A stretch of 64,000 bases of DNA from Pseudomonas frederiksbergensis (GCF_003732665.1 NZ_MOBP01000014.1:204605-268604); one strand, 5' to 3'. Shown: positions 53,301 to 62,289, counted from the first letter of the stretch. Numbers and translations are program-made. The notes: generated from the sequence alone by a model not told the origin.

Positions 53301-55110
53301 GCAACGCCGGCGTGTATTGCGGTCGGTAAAGAATGCGCGGGCCTGCGGCGTTCAAGTCCAGAGGCTCGATGATGAACAGGTTGCTCGCGACATCGCTGTC
53401 AGCGCCCGCTTTTCTTTGAAACGCCAATGGCCGCAGGACAATTTCCTGCTGATCGACACATCGTTCAGCCTGGGTGCGCTGCAGGACAGCATCGACGTAG
53501 CGGTAACCTTGGCGGGTGAAGCCATGCTCAGCCTTTATCGATTGCTCCAGTGCCAACAGCGGCAGGCGCACGGACAGTTCCAGGCCGAACAGACGCCCGC
53601 GTTCCTGCGCTGGGGCGGTATCGGCCAGTAATTCGCGGCGAATCAGCTCGGGATAGTGTTGGCCGACATCGACGCGACTGACCAGGTCCAGCAGATAGGC
53701 CTCGGTGGTCCAGTCCTGGATCAGTTGCCCGCCGGTGTGTCGGACGGTCATCCGGCCTTTGGGGCGACCGGCGAGGTTCTTGATGGCCAGTTCCGTCAGG
53801 GTCATGTTCACCGGTTCGAGGTAGCCGCTGCCCAGGTCGCCGACGGGCACATGGAAGGTCAGCTCCAATTGGTCGGCGTCATAACCGGGGGCTTGCGGTT
53901 GATCCTCCAGCATCTGCCGGTGCAGGGCTTTTTTGGCGAAGGTGTGCAGGTCATCCAGGCCGGTCTGGAAGGTGCGACCCCCGGTGCGTTGCTTGATGCT
54001 CGCGAGCGTCAGCACGTGCTTGCGGTATGCCATGCGATCAATTGCGTCGGCGGTTTGCAGCCATTCGGGCATGGTTGTCTGGATGCGTTGAACGTGCGTG
54101 TTCAACCCGGCGGCTTGCGCACCAACGAACAGCGCCGCGACATCGGTGATCGGCTTGAAACGTTGCTCCAGCTCTTCAAGGTGCTGGCCGGCGGGCAGTT
54201 TCAGCGCGGCCAGGTCTTCCAGTTGCTGGTTCAACAGCAGGGCGGCCTGGGTGTCGAAGATATTGCCGTCAGGTTCATAGCGTTTCCAGGAAATCGCGTC
54301 GGCCATGAAGAGCAACTCAAACCGTTCGCCCCAGGCCTGTCCGAACGCTTCCAGTGAGGCGAACGACTCGATGCTGCCAGTTACGCTGCACAACAACACC
54401 GTTTCACCACAGATCAGCAGAATGTCCGGACTTTGCAGATTGACCGATAGCTCACCGATGTTCAGGGTTGTTTCAAGTGTGCAGGCCTGGATCAGGCCTT
54501 TTGCCCAGGGCGCTTCAAGGCGCTGCTGTTTATCGGGGTGTTGGCACAGCTCAGTGAGGATATCGGCGTGCTGCGGATTGATGGTCGCTTGGCGTACTGC
54601 CGAGGTTTTCAACACGCCGCCCAGCAAGTCGCCCAGCCATTGCCAGCGACTGTTGCCGGCCTCGGCAGGAGTATTCCAATACCCACTTAGGGCTTCCTGG
54701 AAAGCGACAAACACAATGGCCGGCAGCTCGCGGATGATGTCGGCGATGAGCTGCATGTCCGGTTCATGTTGACCGGTGCTGTCCAGGCTCAGGTGGGTGG
54801 GTGGCTTGTTGGTGAGGAAACAGGCACGGCCAAATTGTTCGCTGAGTGCCGGGGGTTTACCGCTGGCCAAATAATTGAGCACCACCTCCAGCAACAAGGT
54901 GAGACGCCAGCCACCTTCCGGGAGCGGTTGGGCGACTTGAGTGCGGTAGGGGTCAAAATCCAGTGGCGGATATTTTTCCAGCAACTCGTCCTTGAGCAAG
55001 CTGGCGGTGACCGAACGCAAGGTCGGACGAGTACTGAAGCGGGCGCTGATGGTGTGCGCAATGATGTCGGCGTACCCGGCCGGGGCGGTCGGCGATGAAG
55101 CGGTTGGCAT
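50374..55110 (-). CDS. 1578-residue DUF6543/dermonecrotic-toxin-like protein
   Basis: The N-terminus (HTISARFSTRPTLRSVTASLLKDELLEKYPPLDFDP) is the pattern I associate with the large DUF6543 toxin-like proteins of Pseudomonas. The middle (about residues 880-1200) is highly charged and probably coiled coil (AAEKEKRRQRIEELKLQSIEFFAQQEQAQKRVDIA). A basic Lys-rich linker (KEASKKKPKVLV) precedes an Ala/Glu-rich region. The C-terminus FNRNDQALWYAHFHY to ANQYFLPLEPR ends the chain. No signal peptide, HExxH or deamidase triad is evident. ATG 55110 is the first in-frame start. It stands alone, with no visible immunity gene or secretion partner. Confidence 0.8.
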   Translation of the reverse strand: MPTASSPTAPAGYADIIAHTISARFSTRPTLRSVTASLLKDELLEKYPPLDFDPYRTQVAQPLPEGGWRLTLLLEVVLNYLASGKPPALSEQFGRACFLTNKPPTHLSLDSTGQHEPDMQLIADIIRELPAIVFVAFQEALSGYWNTPAEAGNSRWQWLGDLLGGVLKTSAVRQATINPQHADILTELCQHPDKQQRLEAPWAKGLIQACTLETTLNIGELSVNLQSPDILLICGETVLLCSVTGSIESFASLEAFGQAWGERFELLFMADAISWKRYEPDGNIFDTQAALLLNQQLEDLAALKLPAGQHLEELEQRFKPITDVAALFVGAQAAGLNTHVQRIQTTMPEWLQTADAIDRMAYRKHVLTLASIKQRTGGRTFQTGLDDLHTFAKKALHRQMLEDQPQAPGYDADQLELTFHVPVGDLGSGYLEPVNMTLTELAIKNLAGRPKGRMTVRHTGGQLIQDWTTEAYLLDLVSRVDVGQHYPELIRRELLADTAPAQERGRLFGLELSVRLPLLALEQSIKAEHGFTRQGYRYVDAVLQRTQAERCVDQQEIVLRPLAFQRKAGADSDVASNLFIIEPLDLNAAGPRILYRPQYTPALQQFADRAALFNAIAQPGALQASVLTRLPDRARPIYANNGFNEPHIVHMHLGDEFSPPTKPAPATLSVDEASGEWLAALKQGRLLRQLFDSNARALVELADRQSISNAESRWAIILEGGWLVFNNLVLPMLRGPAMLVGWMLQLTHSLIQDLPALDSDDVTAREQAWVDVLLNLGLVLLHVGQNRLDSQLALSAPNEPPLTLSPLRRALPQIHAPGEIAVTQAAPGLPSEPPGSGHTLLDFNLSTARDSASARLFEHLRAVRVAWPATLPEPVAIGPFKGLYRINDTWHATIAGLLFRVQIVPGFGEVFLVHPEHPDHPGIKLKTDGRGRWSLDQGLKLVGGGRNSRIAAEKEKRRQRIEELKLQSIEFFAQQEQAQKRVDIADNLRIIKESSAASSSAERTAFRQRYVAELDKQTQSYRALIAGTREKSALTDLPLDLTLISGLLGNIIRNARKRVVIADMERDTANTDYSDYRSGPDKIHELLKAEGDVVVNRYFEFMEKNREINETMISSLEEIEKRIEELRQIPLQGAKTLEALNKDRPENELTGLRVKVYHLVILRILSVKAIATDVSPALESVINPLQILARSHAELQTTHVYERGDRIAVLDNLVERYKNAQSALGGIWIFNADELQMPAFNRLRVLIDELRVDAEQRLVEEIERLASQQEPPADEASSQAAGTSKEASKKKPKVLVAPASKKRVIKTSQGALIGDLRPRVPDQGGDIIDIKGPMDDKPLVSFHEHEPNVWVEIVDTQPSASRPASIPLPQLKGEARKTLAKVDDQARKIEGYAQGGSSPREIEEQLQREAQKLSHYADSLDKHEDASPAREKDAALIAELRNKARSLESQATQSRIRLTLAQAPTSDGVQFLLQHQELHVRPIGRRVQLKTGRKNFMQEYALFNRNDQALWYAHFHYAALTDDKATFTTAHLKTEAQRFETYESALAKATNPAQKIQIYHGAINPTLANQYFLPLEPR

Positions 55111-55213
55111 GATGCAGTCCTTTGCATGGTTGATGCGTGGACCTTAACGCCTGGATAAACGAGCTGTGCGGTATATAGATACCGCACATTTTCTGATTTA
55201 CACCGAACCCCTT

Positions 55214-55301
55214 GTGGGAGCGGGCTTGCTCGCGAAAGCGGTGTATCAGTCGACATCTTTGCCGAATGACACGCCGCTTTCGCGAGCAAGCCCGCTCCCA
55301 C
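55214..55301. repeat. REP pair (BIME)
   Basis: Arms GTGGGAGCGGGCTTGCTCGC and its complement surround GTGTATCAGTCGACATCTTT. It fills most of the 196-bp gap between the giant gene and the GntR gene. Confidence 0.9.
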
Positions 55302-55306
55302 AGGGG

Positions 55307-56035
55307 TTAGTGGTTGTTGGTGGGATCGCTGCCCAACACGACATTCAAGGCACTGCGCGCATCATCGAGCTGCACGAGGGTGGCATGCCGCGCACCCAGC
55401 GCATCGCGATTTTCGATGGCGGTGAGAATCGCCTTGTGCCGTGGCAGCGCCAGTTCATGCAGGTTCGGTCGCTGGTTGGAATGCTTCAGCGCCTCGGCAA
55501 TCGCCACCGAGAGCATGTTGCACAGGTTGGCCAGCAAGTCGTTGTGGGTGGCGTCGGCGATGCGGCTGTGAAAATCCAGGTCCGGTTGCAGCAGCGCTTC
55601 CGGGGTCGGCGCGGCTTCCATGCGTTGGTAGGCTTCGCCGATGGAGGCGATGTCGGCGTCGGTTGCGTATTGTGCGGCGAGGGCGGCGGCGGCCGGTTCG
55701 ATGATGCTGCGCACGCTGGTCAACAGGCCGAAGAACTCATTCTGCGGGCTGCTTTGCATCAGCCAGTGCAGCACGTCCGGGTCGAGCATGTGCCATTCCT
55801 TGCGCGCCTTGACCACCGTGCCGACTCGCGGGCGGGAATACACCAGACCTTTAGCGACCAGCACCCGGGTGGCTTCGCGCAACACCGGCCGGCTGACCGC
55901 ATACTCTTCGCACAACAGGGCTTCGGCGGGCAGTTTGTCGTCGGGCTTGAAGCGTCCGGAGACGATCTGCATGCCCAGTTCCTGGACGATGCGCGAGTGC
56001 ATGCTTTTGCGGTCGGAGGGTTTGCGGTAATCCAT
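55307..56035 (-). CDS. GntR/FadR-family transcriptional repressor
   Basis: This 242-residue regulator has an N-terminal winged helix (residues about 13-75: SRIVQELGMQIVSGRFKPDDKLPAEALLCEEYAVSRPVLREATRVLVAKGLV) and a C-terminal FCD ligand domain. The metal-binding His/Asp pattern of the FCD domain is present (DLDFHSRIA, HNDLL, LPRHKAIL). ATG 56035 gives standard length. It precedes the dehydratase gene on its 3' side and probably senses the sugar acid broken down by this cluster. Confidence 0.88.
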   Translation of the reverse strand: MDYRKPSDRKSMHSRIVQELGMQIVSGRFKPDDKLPAEALLCEEYAVSRPVLREATRVLVAKGLVYSRPRVGTVVKARKEWHMLDPDVLHWLMQSSPQNEFFGLLTSVRSIIEPAAAALAAQYATDADIASIGEAYQRMEAAPTPEALLQPDLDFHSRIADATHNDLLANLCNMLSVAIAEALKHSNQRPNLHELALPRHKAILTAIENRDALGARHATLVQLDDARSALNVVLGSDPTNNH

Positions 56036-56119
56036 GGGGAACGGCGCGATCCTGGGCGGGTGGGGGTGTTGCGCATGATAGCAGGCAGGGCTCAATCCTG
56101 AATCAGATGAACAACCAAT

Positions 56120-56280
56120 GTGGGAGCGGGCTTGTGTGGCGAGGGGGCTTGCCCCCGTTCGATTGCGCAGCAATCGTAAACCAGTCACTGCGGACCCATC
56201 CAGAATCGCGGTGGCTGGTTTCAGGGGCGCTGCGCACCCCAACGGGGGCAAGCCCCCTCGCCACAAAAGCCCGCTCCCAC
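56120..56280. repeat. Palindromic element nested inside a REP
   Basis: Outer arms GTGGGAGCGGGCTT (56120-56133) and AAGCCCGCTCCCAC (56267-56280) are the halves of an ordinary REP. Between them lies a different palindrome, 56135-56265, with 25-bp perfect arms starting TGTGGCGAGGGGGCTTGCCC. Its core GCGCAGCAATCGTAAACC matches the solitary element at 31312-31433. It accounts for most of the 260-bp gap. Confidence 0.85.
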
Positions 56281-56295
56281 AGGGGATTGGTGGGG

Positions 56296-58032
56296 TTAGT
56301 GAGAGTGGCGCGGGACTTCGGAGCCGCGGCAGCCGACGAGGAAGTCGAAATCACAGCCCTGATCCGCCTGCAGCACATGATCAATGTAGAGCTGACGATA
56401 ACCGCCGACGATCAGCTTCTCTGGTGGCCGCAGATCCGCCATGCGCGCCGCCAGTTCAGCGTCCGAAATGTCCAGGTGCAAACGCCCGCTGGCGCAATCC
56501 AGCTCAATGAAGTCACCTTCCTGCACCACCGCCAAAGGCCCGCCGGCCGCGGCTTCCGGGGCGACGTGCAACACGACGGTGCCATACGCCGTGCCGCTCA
56601 TGCGCGCATCGGAAATCCGCACCATATCCGTCACGCCCTGGGCCAGCAGCTTGGCCGGCAAACCCATGTTGCCGACTTCGGCCATGCCCGGATAACCCTT
56701 CGGCCCGCAGTTTTTCATCACCAGGATCGAGTTGGCGTCCACGTCCAGTTCCGGGTCGTTGATCCGTGCCTTGTACATGTCGAAGTTCTCGAACACCACG
56801 GCCCGCCCACGATGCTGCATCAATTCGGCACTGGCGGCGGAAGGTTTCAACACCGCACCGAGTGGTGCGAGGTTGCCGCGCAGCACGCAGATACCGCCGT
56901 CGGCGCGGATCGGGTTGTCGAGGGTGCGGATCACTTCGTCCTGGCCGTAGATCGGCGCGTCCTTGGTGTTCTCGCCGAGGCTCTTGCCGTTGACGGTCAA
57001 GGCGTTCGGATGCGGAATCAGATTGGCTTCGCCGAGGCGACGCAGCACCGCCGGCAAACCGCCGGCGTAGTAGAACTCTTCCATCAGGAAACGCCCGGAC
57101 GGTTGCAGGTCGACGATGGTCGGCATGCCGCGCCCCATGCGGGTCCAGTCGTCGAGCTCCAGCTCAACGCCGATGCGCCCGGCGATGGCTTTCAAGTGGA
57201 TCACCGCGTTGGTCGAACCACCGATGGCGGCGTTGACCCGAATCGCATTTTCAAAGGCTTCTTTCGTCAGGATTTTCGACAGCCGCAGATCTTCGCGCAC
57301 CATCTCCACCGCACGCATGCCGGACATGTGCGCCAACACATAACGCCGCGCATCCACCGCCGGAATCGCCGCGTTGTGGGGCAGGGAAGTGCCCAGTGCT
57401 TCGGCCATGCAGGCCATGGTCGAGGCGGTGCCCATGGTATTGCAGGTGCCGGCCGAGCGGGACATGCCGCCCTCGGCCGCGAGGAAATCGTCGAGGGTGA
57501 TGGTGCCGGCTTTCACTTGCTCGCTGAGCTGCCACACCACCGTGCCCGAACCAATGTCCTGGCCCTTGTGCTTGCCGTTGAGCATCGGTCCACCGGTGAC
57601 GACGATCGCCGGCACGTCGCAACTGGCGGCGCCCATCAACAGCGCCGGGGTGGTTTTGTCGCAACCGGTCAGCAGCACCACGCCATCGATCGGGTTGCCG
57701 CGAATCGCTTCTTCAACGTCCATGCTCGTCAGGTTGCGGGTGAACATGGCGGTGGGGCGCAGGTTCGATTCGCCGTTGGAGAACACCGGGAATTCCACCG
57801 GCCAGCCGCCAGCCTCGATCACCCCGCGTTTGACGTGCTCGGCAATCTGCCGGAAATGCGCGTTGCACGGGGTCAGTTCCGACCAGGTGTTGCAGATGCC
57901 GATGATCGGCTTGCCGTGGAACTGGTGGTCGGCGATGCCCTGATTCTTCATCCAGCTGCGGTACATGAAGCCGTTCTTGTCGGCCGTGCCAAACCATTGG
58001 GCGGAGCGCAGGGTGGGTTTCTTATCAGACAT
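56296..58032 (-). CDS. IlvD/Edd-family aldonic acid dehydratase (arabonate/xylonate type)
   Basis: This 578-residue dehydratase removes water from a sugar acid to give a 2-keto-3-deoxy acid. The iron-sulfur cysteines are in GICNTW (about Cys47), TGCDKTTPA and TCNTMGTAST. Further family motifs are GGSTNAVIHL, MKNCGPKGYPGMAEVGN and SDARMSGTAYGTVVLH. Length and the N-terminus (LRSAQWFG) are closest to sugar-acid dehydratases rather than to IlvD of valine synthesis. It is divergent from the MFS gene and shares its control region, with AAGAG 8 bases before ATG 58032. Confidence 0.9.
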   Translation of the reverse strand: MSDKKPTLRSAQWFGTADKNGFMYRSWMKNQGIADHQFHGKPIIGICNTWSELTPCNAHFRQIAEHVKRGVIEAGGWPVEFPVFSNGESNLRPTAMFTRNLTSMDVEEAIRGNPIDGVVLLTGCDKTTPALLMGAASCDVPAIVVTGGPMLNGKHKGQDIGSGTVVWQLSEQVKAGTITLDDFLAAEGGMSRSAGTCNTMGTASTMACMAEALGTSLPHNAAIPAVDARRYVLAHMSGMRAVEMVREDLRLSKILTKEAFENAIRVNAAIGGSTNAVIHLKAIAGRIGVELELDDWTRMGRGMPTIVDLQPSGRFLMEEFYYAGGLPAVLRRLGEANLIPHPNALTVNGKSLGENTKDAPIYGQDEVIRTLDNPIRADGGICVLRGNLAPLGAVLKPSAASAELMQHRGRAVVFENFDMYKARINDPELDVDANSILVMKNCGPKGYPGMAEVGNMGLPAKLLAQGVTDMVRISDARMSGTAYGTVVLHVAPEAAAGGPLAVVQEGDFIELDCASGRLHLDISDAELAARMADLRPPEKLIVGGYRQLYIDHVLQADQGCDFDFLVGCRGSEVPRHSH

Positions 58033-58050
58033 GATCGATTCTCTTATTGT

Positions 58051-58138
58051 ATGACTATATTGTTGCATCTGACGGATAACATAAGCGCAAAACTGGCGCT
58101 TTGGAAGCGTTGTTGGTTAATTAGTATTACTATATAGT
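58051..58138. promoter_or_regulatory. Divergent control region with repeated ACTATAT sites
   Basis: The 194-bp gap between the dehydratase and MFS genes contains GACTATATTG (58053-58062) and, 76 bp on, the perfect palindrome ACTATATAGT (58129-58138). A plausible promoter for the MFS gene, TTGGAA-N18-TATTAC (58101-58130), runs into the second site. The sites are candidate operators for the GntR protein at 55307-56035. Confidence 0.45.
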
Positions 58139-58226
58139 CGGTTTCGACGGAGGGATTGGCCCTGGCGGTTTTCCGCGAGAGGCGTCCCCCGAGGTTCTAT
58201 AACAACAACAATCGGAGACCGATCCC

Positions 58227-59534
58227 ATGAGCCAGGAACTGCGGCTTATTCGCCGCATCACGCTGAAACTGATTCCCTTCCTGATCCTGCTGTACCTGAT
58301 CGCCTATGTGGATCGCTCCGCCGTCGGCTTCGCCAAGCTGCACATGGGCGCCGACATCGGGATTGGTGATGCGGCCTACGGCCTCGGCGCCGGGCTGTTC
58401 TTCATCGGCTACTTCCTGCTGGAAATCCCCAGCAACCTGATGCTCGAACGCTTCGGCGCCCGGCGCTGGTTTGCGCGGATCATGATCACCTGGGGCGCGA
58501 TCACCATCGGCATGGCCTTCGTCCAGGGCCCGCACAGTTTCTATGTGATGCGCTTTCTGCTCGGCGCCGCGGAAGCCGGGTTCTTTCCGGGCGTTCTGTA
58601 CTACATCACCCAATGGTTCCCGGTGCGCCATCGCGGCAAGATCCTCGGGCTGTTCATCCTTTCCCAACCCATCGCGATGATGATCACCGGCCCCGTGTCC
58701 GGCGGCTTGCTCGGCATGGACGGCACCCTCGGTTTGCACGGTTGGCAGTGGTTGTTCATCGTCATCGGCACCCCGGCGATCCTGCTGACCTGGCCCGTTC
58801 TGCGCTGGTTGCCGGACGGTCCGCAACAAGTGAAATGGATGGATCAGGCCGAGAAGGACTGGCTCACCGGTGAGCTGAAAAAAGACCTCGAAGAATATGG
58901 CCAGACCCGCCATGGCAACCCGCTTCATGCATTGAAAGACAAACGGGTCTTGCTGTTGGCGCTGTTCTATCTGCCGGTGACGTTGAGCATCTATGGCCTG
59001 GGCCTGTGGTTGCCGACGCTGATCAAACAGTTTGGTGGCACGGACCTGGTGACCGGTTTCGTCTCGTCGGTGCCGTACATCTTCGGGATCATCGGTTTGC
59101 TGATCATCCCGCGCAGCTCCGACCGCTTGAATGATCGCTACGGCCACTTGGCGGTGCTCTATGTGCTTGGCGCCATTGGCCTGTTCCTCAGCGCCTGGCT
59201 GACCCTGCCGGTGGCGCAACTGGCGGCGCTGTGTCTGGTGGCGTTCGCGCTGTTTTCCTGCACGGCGGTGTTCTGGACCTTGCCGGGACGTTTCTTCGCC
59301 GGTGCGAGTGCAGCGGCAGGGATCGCGCTGATCAACTCAGTGGGCAACCTCGGCGGCTACATCGGGCCGTTTGTGATTGGCGCGCTGAAGGAATACACCG
59401 GCAACCTGGCGTCCGGGTTGTACTTTTTGTCCGGGGTAATGGTGTTTGGGTTGGTGCTGACTGGGGTGGTTTATCGGTTGCTGGAGCGCAAGCATGTGTT
59501 GCCGGCGGATCAATTTGCGGCGAGTGCTCGCTGA
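58227..59534 (+). CDS. MFS sugar-acid transporter (anion:cation symporter type)
   Basis: This 435-residue carrier has 12 predicted helices and the ACS-family start (RRITLKLIPFLILLYLIAYVDRSAVGFAKLHM). It also has GYFLLEIPSNLMLERFGARRW and the mid-loop RGKILGLFILSQPIAMMITGP. Relatives take up hexuronates, galactonate or tartrate. Here it should bring in the aldonic acid used by the divergent dehydratase. No RNA or protein feature separates it from the downstream genes except a REP. Confidence 0.9.
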   Translation: MSQELRLIRRITLKLIPFLILLYLIAYVDRSAVGFAKLHMGADIGIGDAAYGLGAGLFFIGYFLLEIPSNLMLERFGARRWFARIMITWGAITIGMAFVQGPHSFYVMRFLLGAAEAGFFPGVLYYITQWFPVRHRGKILGLFILSQPIAMMITGPVSGGLLGMDGTLGLHGWQWLFIVIGTPAILLTWPVLRWLPDGPQQVKWMDQAEKDWLTGELKKDLEEYGQTRHGNPLHALKDKRVLLLALFYLPVTLSIYGLGLWLPTLIKQFGGTDLVTGFVSSVPYIFGIIGLLIIPRSSDRLNDRYGHLAVLYVLGAIGLFLSAWLTLPVAQLAALCLVAFALFSCTAVFWTLPGRFFAGASAAAGIALINSVGNLGGYIGPFVIGALKEYTGNLASGLYFLSGVMVFGLVLTGVVYRLLERKHVLPADQFAASAR

Positions 59535-59554
59535 GGGTTAACCCCCGATCAACT

Positions 59555-59642
59555 GTGGGAGCGGGCTTGCTCGCGAAGGGGCCATCACATTCAACATTTA
59601 TGGCGATTGACACACCGCTTTCGCGAGCAAGCCCGCTCCCAC
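59555..59642. repeat. REP pair (BIME)
   Basis: Arms GTGGGAGCGGGCTTGCTCGC and its complement flank a GCCATCACATTCAACATTTA centre. It lies between the MFS and the AraD1 genes. Confidence 0.9.
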
Positions 59643-59686
59643 AGGGGTTGTGCGGTGTTTTCAGGTTGTGAATACAGGAGAAAATC

Positions 59687-60679
59687 ATGCATTTAGTTCA
59701 GTTCGAATTGATTAACGGCGAGCGCCGGGTTGGCGTGGTCGAAGCAGGTCAAGTGTTGGAAGTGAAGGGGGTGCACACCGTCCGCGACCTGGCCCTGGCA
59801 GCAATCGAGGCGGGCATCAATCTTGAGCAACAGGTGCAACGCCAAGGCCTGTGCGTCAGTCACGACTATGCCGAGTTGCTGAGTAGCCTGCGCATCCTGC
59901 CGCCCCTTGATCACTCGGACCCGGCGCACATGCTGGTCAGCGGCACCGGCCTGACCCACCTGGGCAGCGCCTCGGCCCGGGACAAAATGCATCAGCAGGT
60001 CGGCGACGAAGCGGCGATGACCGACACCATGCGCATCTTCAAGTGGGGCGTGGAGGGCGGTAAACCCGCAGTCGGTCAGGCTGGCGTGCAACCGGAATGG
60101 TTCTATAAGGGCGACGGCAGCATTGTCGTTCGGCCCGGCCAACCGTTCCCGCTGCCACCCTTTGCCGAAGACGCCGGGGAAGAGCCGGAGCTCAGCGGCC
60201 TCTACGTCATCGGCCACGACGGCAAGCCCTATCGCCTCGGTTACGCGGTGGGCAACGAGTTCTCCGACCATGTGATGGAACGCAAGAATTACCTCTACCT
60301 TGCCCACTCGAAATTGCGCAGTTGCAGCTATGGCCCGGAACTTCGCGTCGGAGAGCTACCCCAACACCTGGCAGGCACCAGTCGCATCCTGCGCGATGGC
60401 GAAGTGTTGTGGCAAAACGAGTTCCTTAGCGGCGAGGCCAATATGTGCCACAGCCTGGAGAACCTTGAGTATCACCATTTCAAGTACAGCCAGTTCCTGC
60501 GACCGGGGGATGTGCACATTCACTTCTTCGGCACCGCGACCCTGTCCTTCGCCGACGGCATCCGCACCCAACCGGGTGACGTGTTTGAAATCAGCCAGGC
60601 CGAATTCGGCGCGCCGTTGATCAACGGCATTGCGCCGGCAGAAGCGGCATTCGAACCCGGCACCGTCGGCATCCTTTAA
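59687..60679 (+). CDS. AraD1/GguC-family 2-keto-3-deoxy-sugar-acid dehydratase
   Basis: This 330-residue protein of the fumarylacetoacetate-hydrolase superfamily should dehydrate a 2-keto-3-deoxypentonate to 2-oxoglutarate semialdehyde. A small N-terminal domain precedes the catalytic fold, which carries SGTGLTHLGSA, EPELSGLYVIG, GYAVGNEFSDHVMERKNYLYLAHSKLRSC and FFGTATLSFADG. CAGGAG lies 6 bases before the ATG. The aldehyde dehydrogenase follows after 10 bp, so the two act in sequence. The family name is from memory of Pseudomonas annotations. Confidence 0.85.
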   Translation: MHLVQFELINGERRVGVVEAGQVLEVKGVHTVRDLALAAIEAGINLEQQVQRQGLCVSHDYAELLSSLRILPPLDHSDPAHMLVSGTGLTHLGSASARDKMHQQVGDEAAMTDTMRIFKWGVEGGKPAVGQAGVQPEWFYKGDGSIVVRPGQPFPLPPFAEDAGEEPELSGLYVIGHDGKPYRLGYAVGNEFSDHVMERKNYLYLAHSKLRSCSYGPELRVGELPQHLAGTSRILRDGEVLWQNEFLSGEANMCHSLENLEYHHFKYSQFLRPGDVHIHFFGTATLSFADGIRTQPGDVFEISQAEFGAPLINGIAPAEAAFEPGTVGIL

Positions 60680-60689
60680 GGAGATTTGC

Positions 60690-62270
60690 ATGACCCAGAT
60701 TCTTGGTCACAACTACATCGGCGGCCAGCGCAGTGCGGCTGGCGACCTCAAACTGCAAAGCGTCGATGCCTCGACCGGCGAGAACCTGCCGGGCGATTTC
60801 TACCAGGCGACCCCGGAAGAAGTCGACGCCGCCGCCAAGGCTGCCGCGGCTGCTTACCCGGCCTATCGCAGCCTGAGCGCCGAGCGCCGGGCACAGTTTC
60901 TCGACACGATTGCCGATGAACTCGATGCCCTGGGTGACGACTTCGTTGCCGTGGTCTGTCGCGAAACCGCGTTGCCCGCCGGACGCATCCAGGGCGAGCG
61001 GGGTCGCACCAGCGGCCAGATGCGCTTGTTCGCCAAGGTCCTGCGTCGCGGGGATTTCTACGGGGCGCGGATCGATCAGGCCTTGCCCGACCGTCAGCCG
61101 TTGCCACGCCCGGATCTGCGTCAATACCGCATCGGCCTCGGCCCGGTGGCGGTGTTCGGGGCGAGCAACTTTCCGTTGGCGTTCTCCACGGCGGGGGGCG
61201 ATACCGCTTCGGCACTGGCCGCCGGTTGCCCGGTGGTGTTCAAGGCCCACAGCGGCCATATGGCGACCGCAGAACTCGTTGCTGACGCCATCATCCGTGC
61301 GGCGGAAAAATCCGGCATGCCGGCCGGCGTGTTCAACATGATCTACGGCGGCGGGGTCGGCGAAGCGCTGGTCAAGCACCCGGCGATCCAGGCTGTCGGC
61401 TTCACCGGTTCACTCAAGGGTGGCCGCGCCTTGTGCGACATGGCCGCCGCACGGCCGCAGCCGATCCCGGTGTTTGCCGAGATGTCGAGCATCAACCCGG
61501 TGATCATCTTGCCCCAGGCACTGGCGGCCCGGGCGGAAACCGTCGCCCGTGACCTGACTGCTTCGGTGGTGCAGGGCTGTGGTCAGTTCTGTACCAATCC
61601 GGGGCTGGTGATCGGGATTCGTTCGCCGCAGTTCAGTGAATTTGTGCAGCAGGTCGCGGCGTTGATCGCGGATCAACCGGCGCAAACCATGCTCAATGCC
61701 GGAACGCTGGGCAGCTATGGCAAGGGGCTGCAAAAACTCCTCGCGCATCCCGGGATCGAGCATTTGGCCGGCAGCGCGCAGCAGGGCAATCAGGCGCAAC
61801 CGCAGCTCTTCAAAGCCGATGTCAGCTTGTTGATCAATGGCGATGAGGTGTTGCAGGAAGAGGTGTTCGGCCCGACCACGGTGTTTGTCGAAGTGGCGGA
61901 CCAGGCACAGCTCAGCGCCGCGTTGAACGGCCTGCATGGGCAACTGACGGCGACGATCATTGGCGAGCCGGCGGACTTTGAACAGTTCGGCGAATTGACC
62001 GCGTTGCTGGAACAGAAGGTTGGACGGATCTTGCTTAATGGCTACCCGACGGGTGTCGAAGTGTGTGATTCGATGGTCCATGGCGGGCCGTATCCAGCGA
62101 CTTCAGATGCGCGGGGCACCTCGGTGGGCACCCTGGCCATCGACCGTTTCCTGCGCCCGGTGTGCTTCCAGAACTACCCCGACAGCTTGCTGCCGGAAGC
62201 ACTGAAGAACGGCAACCCGCTGCGGATTCAGCGCTTGGTGGACGGCAAACCCTCCCGCGACGCGCTCTAA
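60690..62270 (+). CDS. 2-oxoglutarate semialdehyde dehydrogenase
   Basis: This 526-residue NAD(P)-dependent aldehyde dehydrogenase makes 2-oxoglutarate for the citric acid cycle. It has the KGSADH shape: LGPVAVFGASNFPLAFSTAGGDTASALAAGCPVVFKAH, the catalytic Glu in FAEMSSINP and the nucleophilic Cys in GQFCTNPG. NPRQVFGP-type motifs near the end read EEVFGPTTVF. ATG 60690 has AAGGAG 6 bases upstream; the longer frame overlaps the AraD1 gene. It completes the non-phosphorylative route. Confidence 0.92.
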   Translation: MTQILGHNYIGGQRSAAGDLKLQSVDASTGENLPGDFYQATPEEVDAAAKAAAAAYPAYRSLSAERRAQFLDTIADELDALGDDFVAVVCRETALPAGRIQGERGRTSGQMRLFAKVLRRGDFYGARIDQALPDRQPLPRPDLRQYRIGLGPVAVFGASNFPLAFSTAGGDTASALAAGCPVVFKAHSGHMATAELVADAIIRAAEKSGMPAGVFNMIYGGGVGEALVKHPAIQAVGFTGSLKGGRALCDMAAARPQPIPVFAEMSSINPVIILPQALAARAETVARDLTASVVQGCGQFCTNPGLVIGIRSPQFSEFVQQVAALIADQPAQTMLNAGTLGSYGKGLQKLLAHPGIEHLAGSAQQGNQAQPQLFKADVSLLINGDEVLQEEVFGPTTVFVEVADQAQLSAALNGLHGQLTATIIGEPADFEQFGELTALLEQKVGRILLNGYPTGVEVCDSMVHGGPYPATSDARGTSVGTLAIDRFLRPVCFQNYPDSLLPEALKNGNPLRIQRLVDGKPSRDAL

Positions 62271-62289
62271 CTGCCAACCACTGCCCCCT

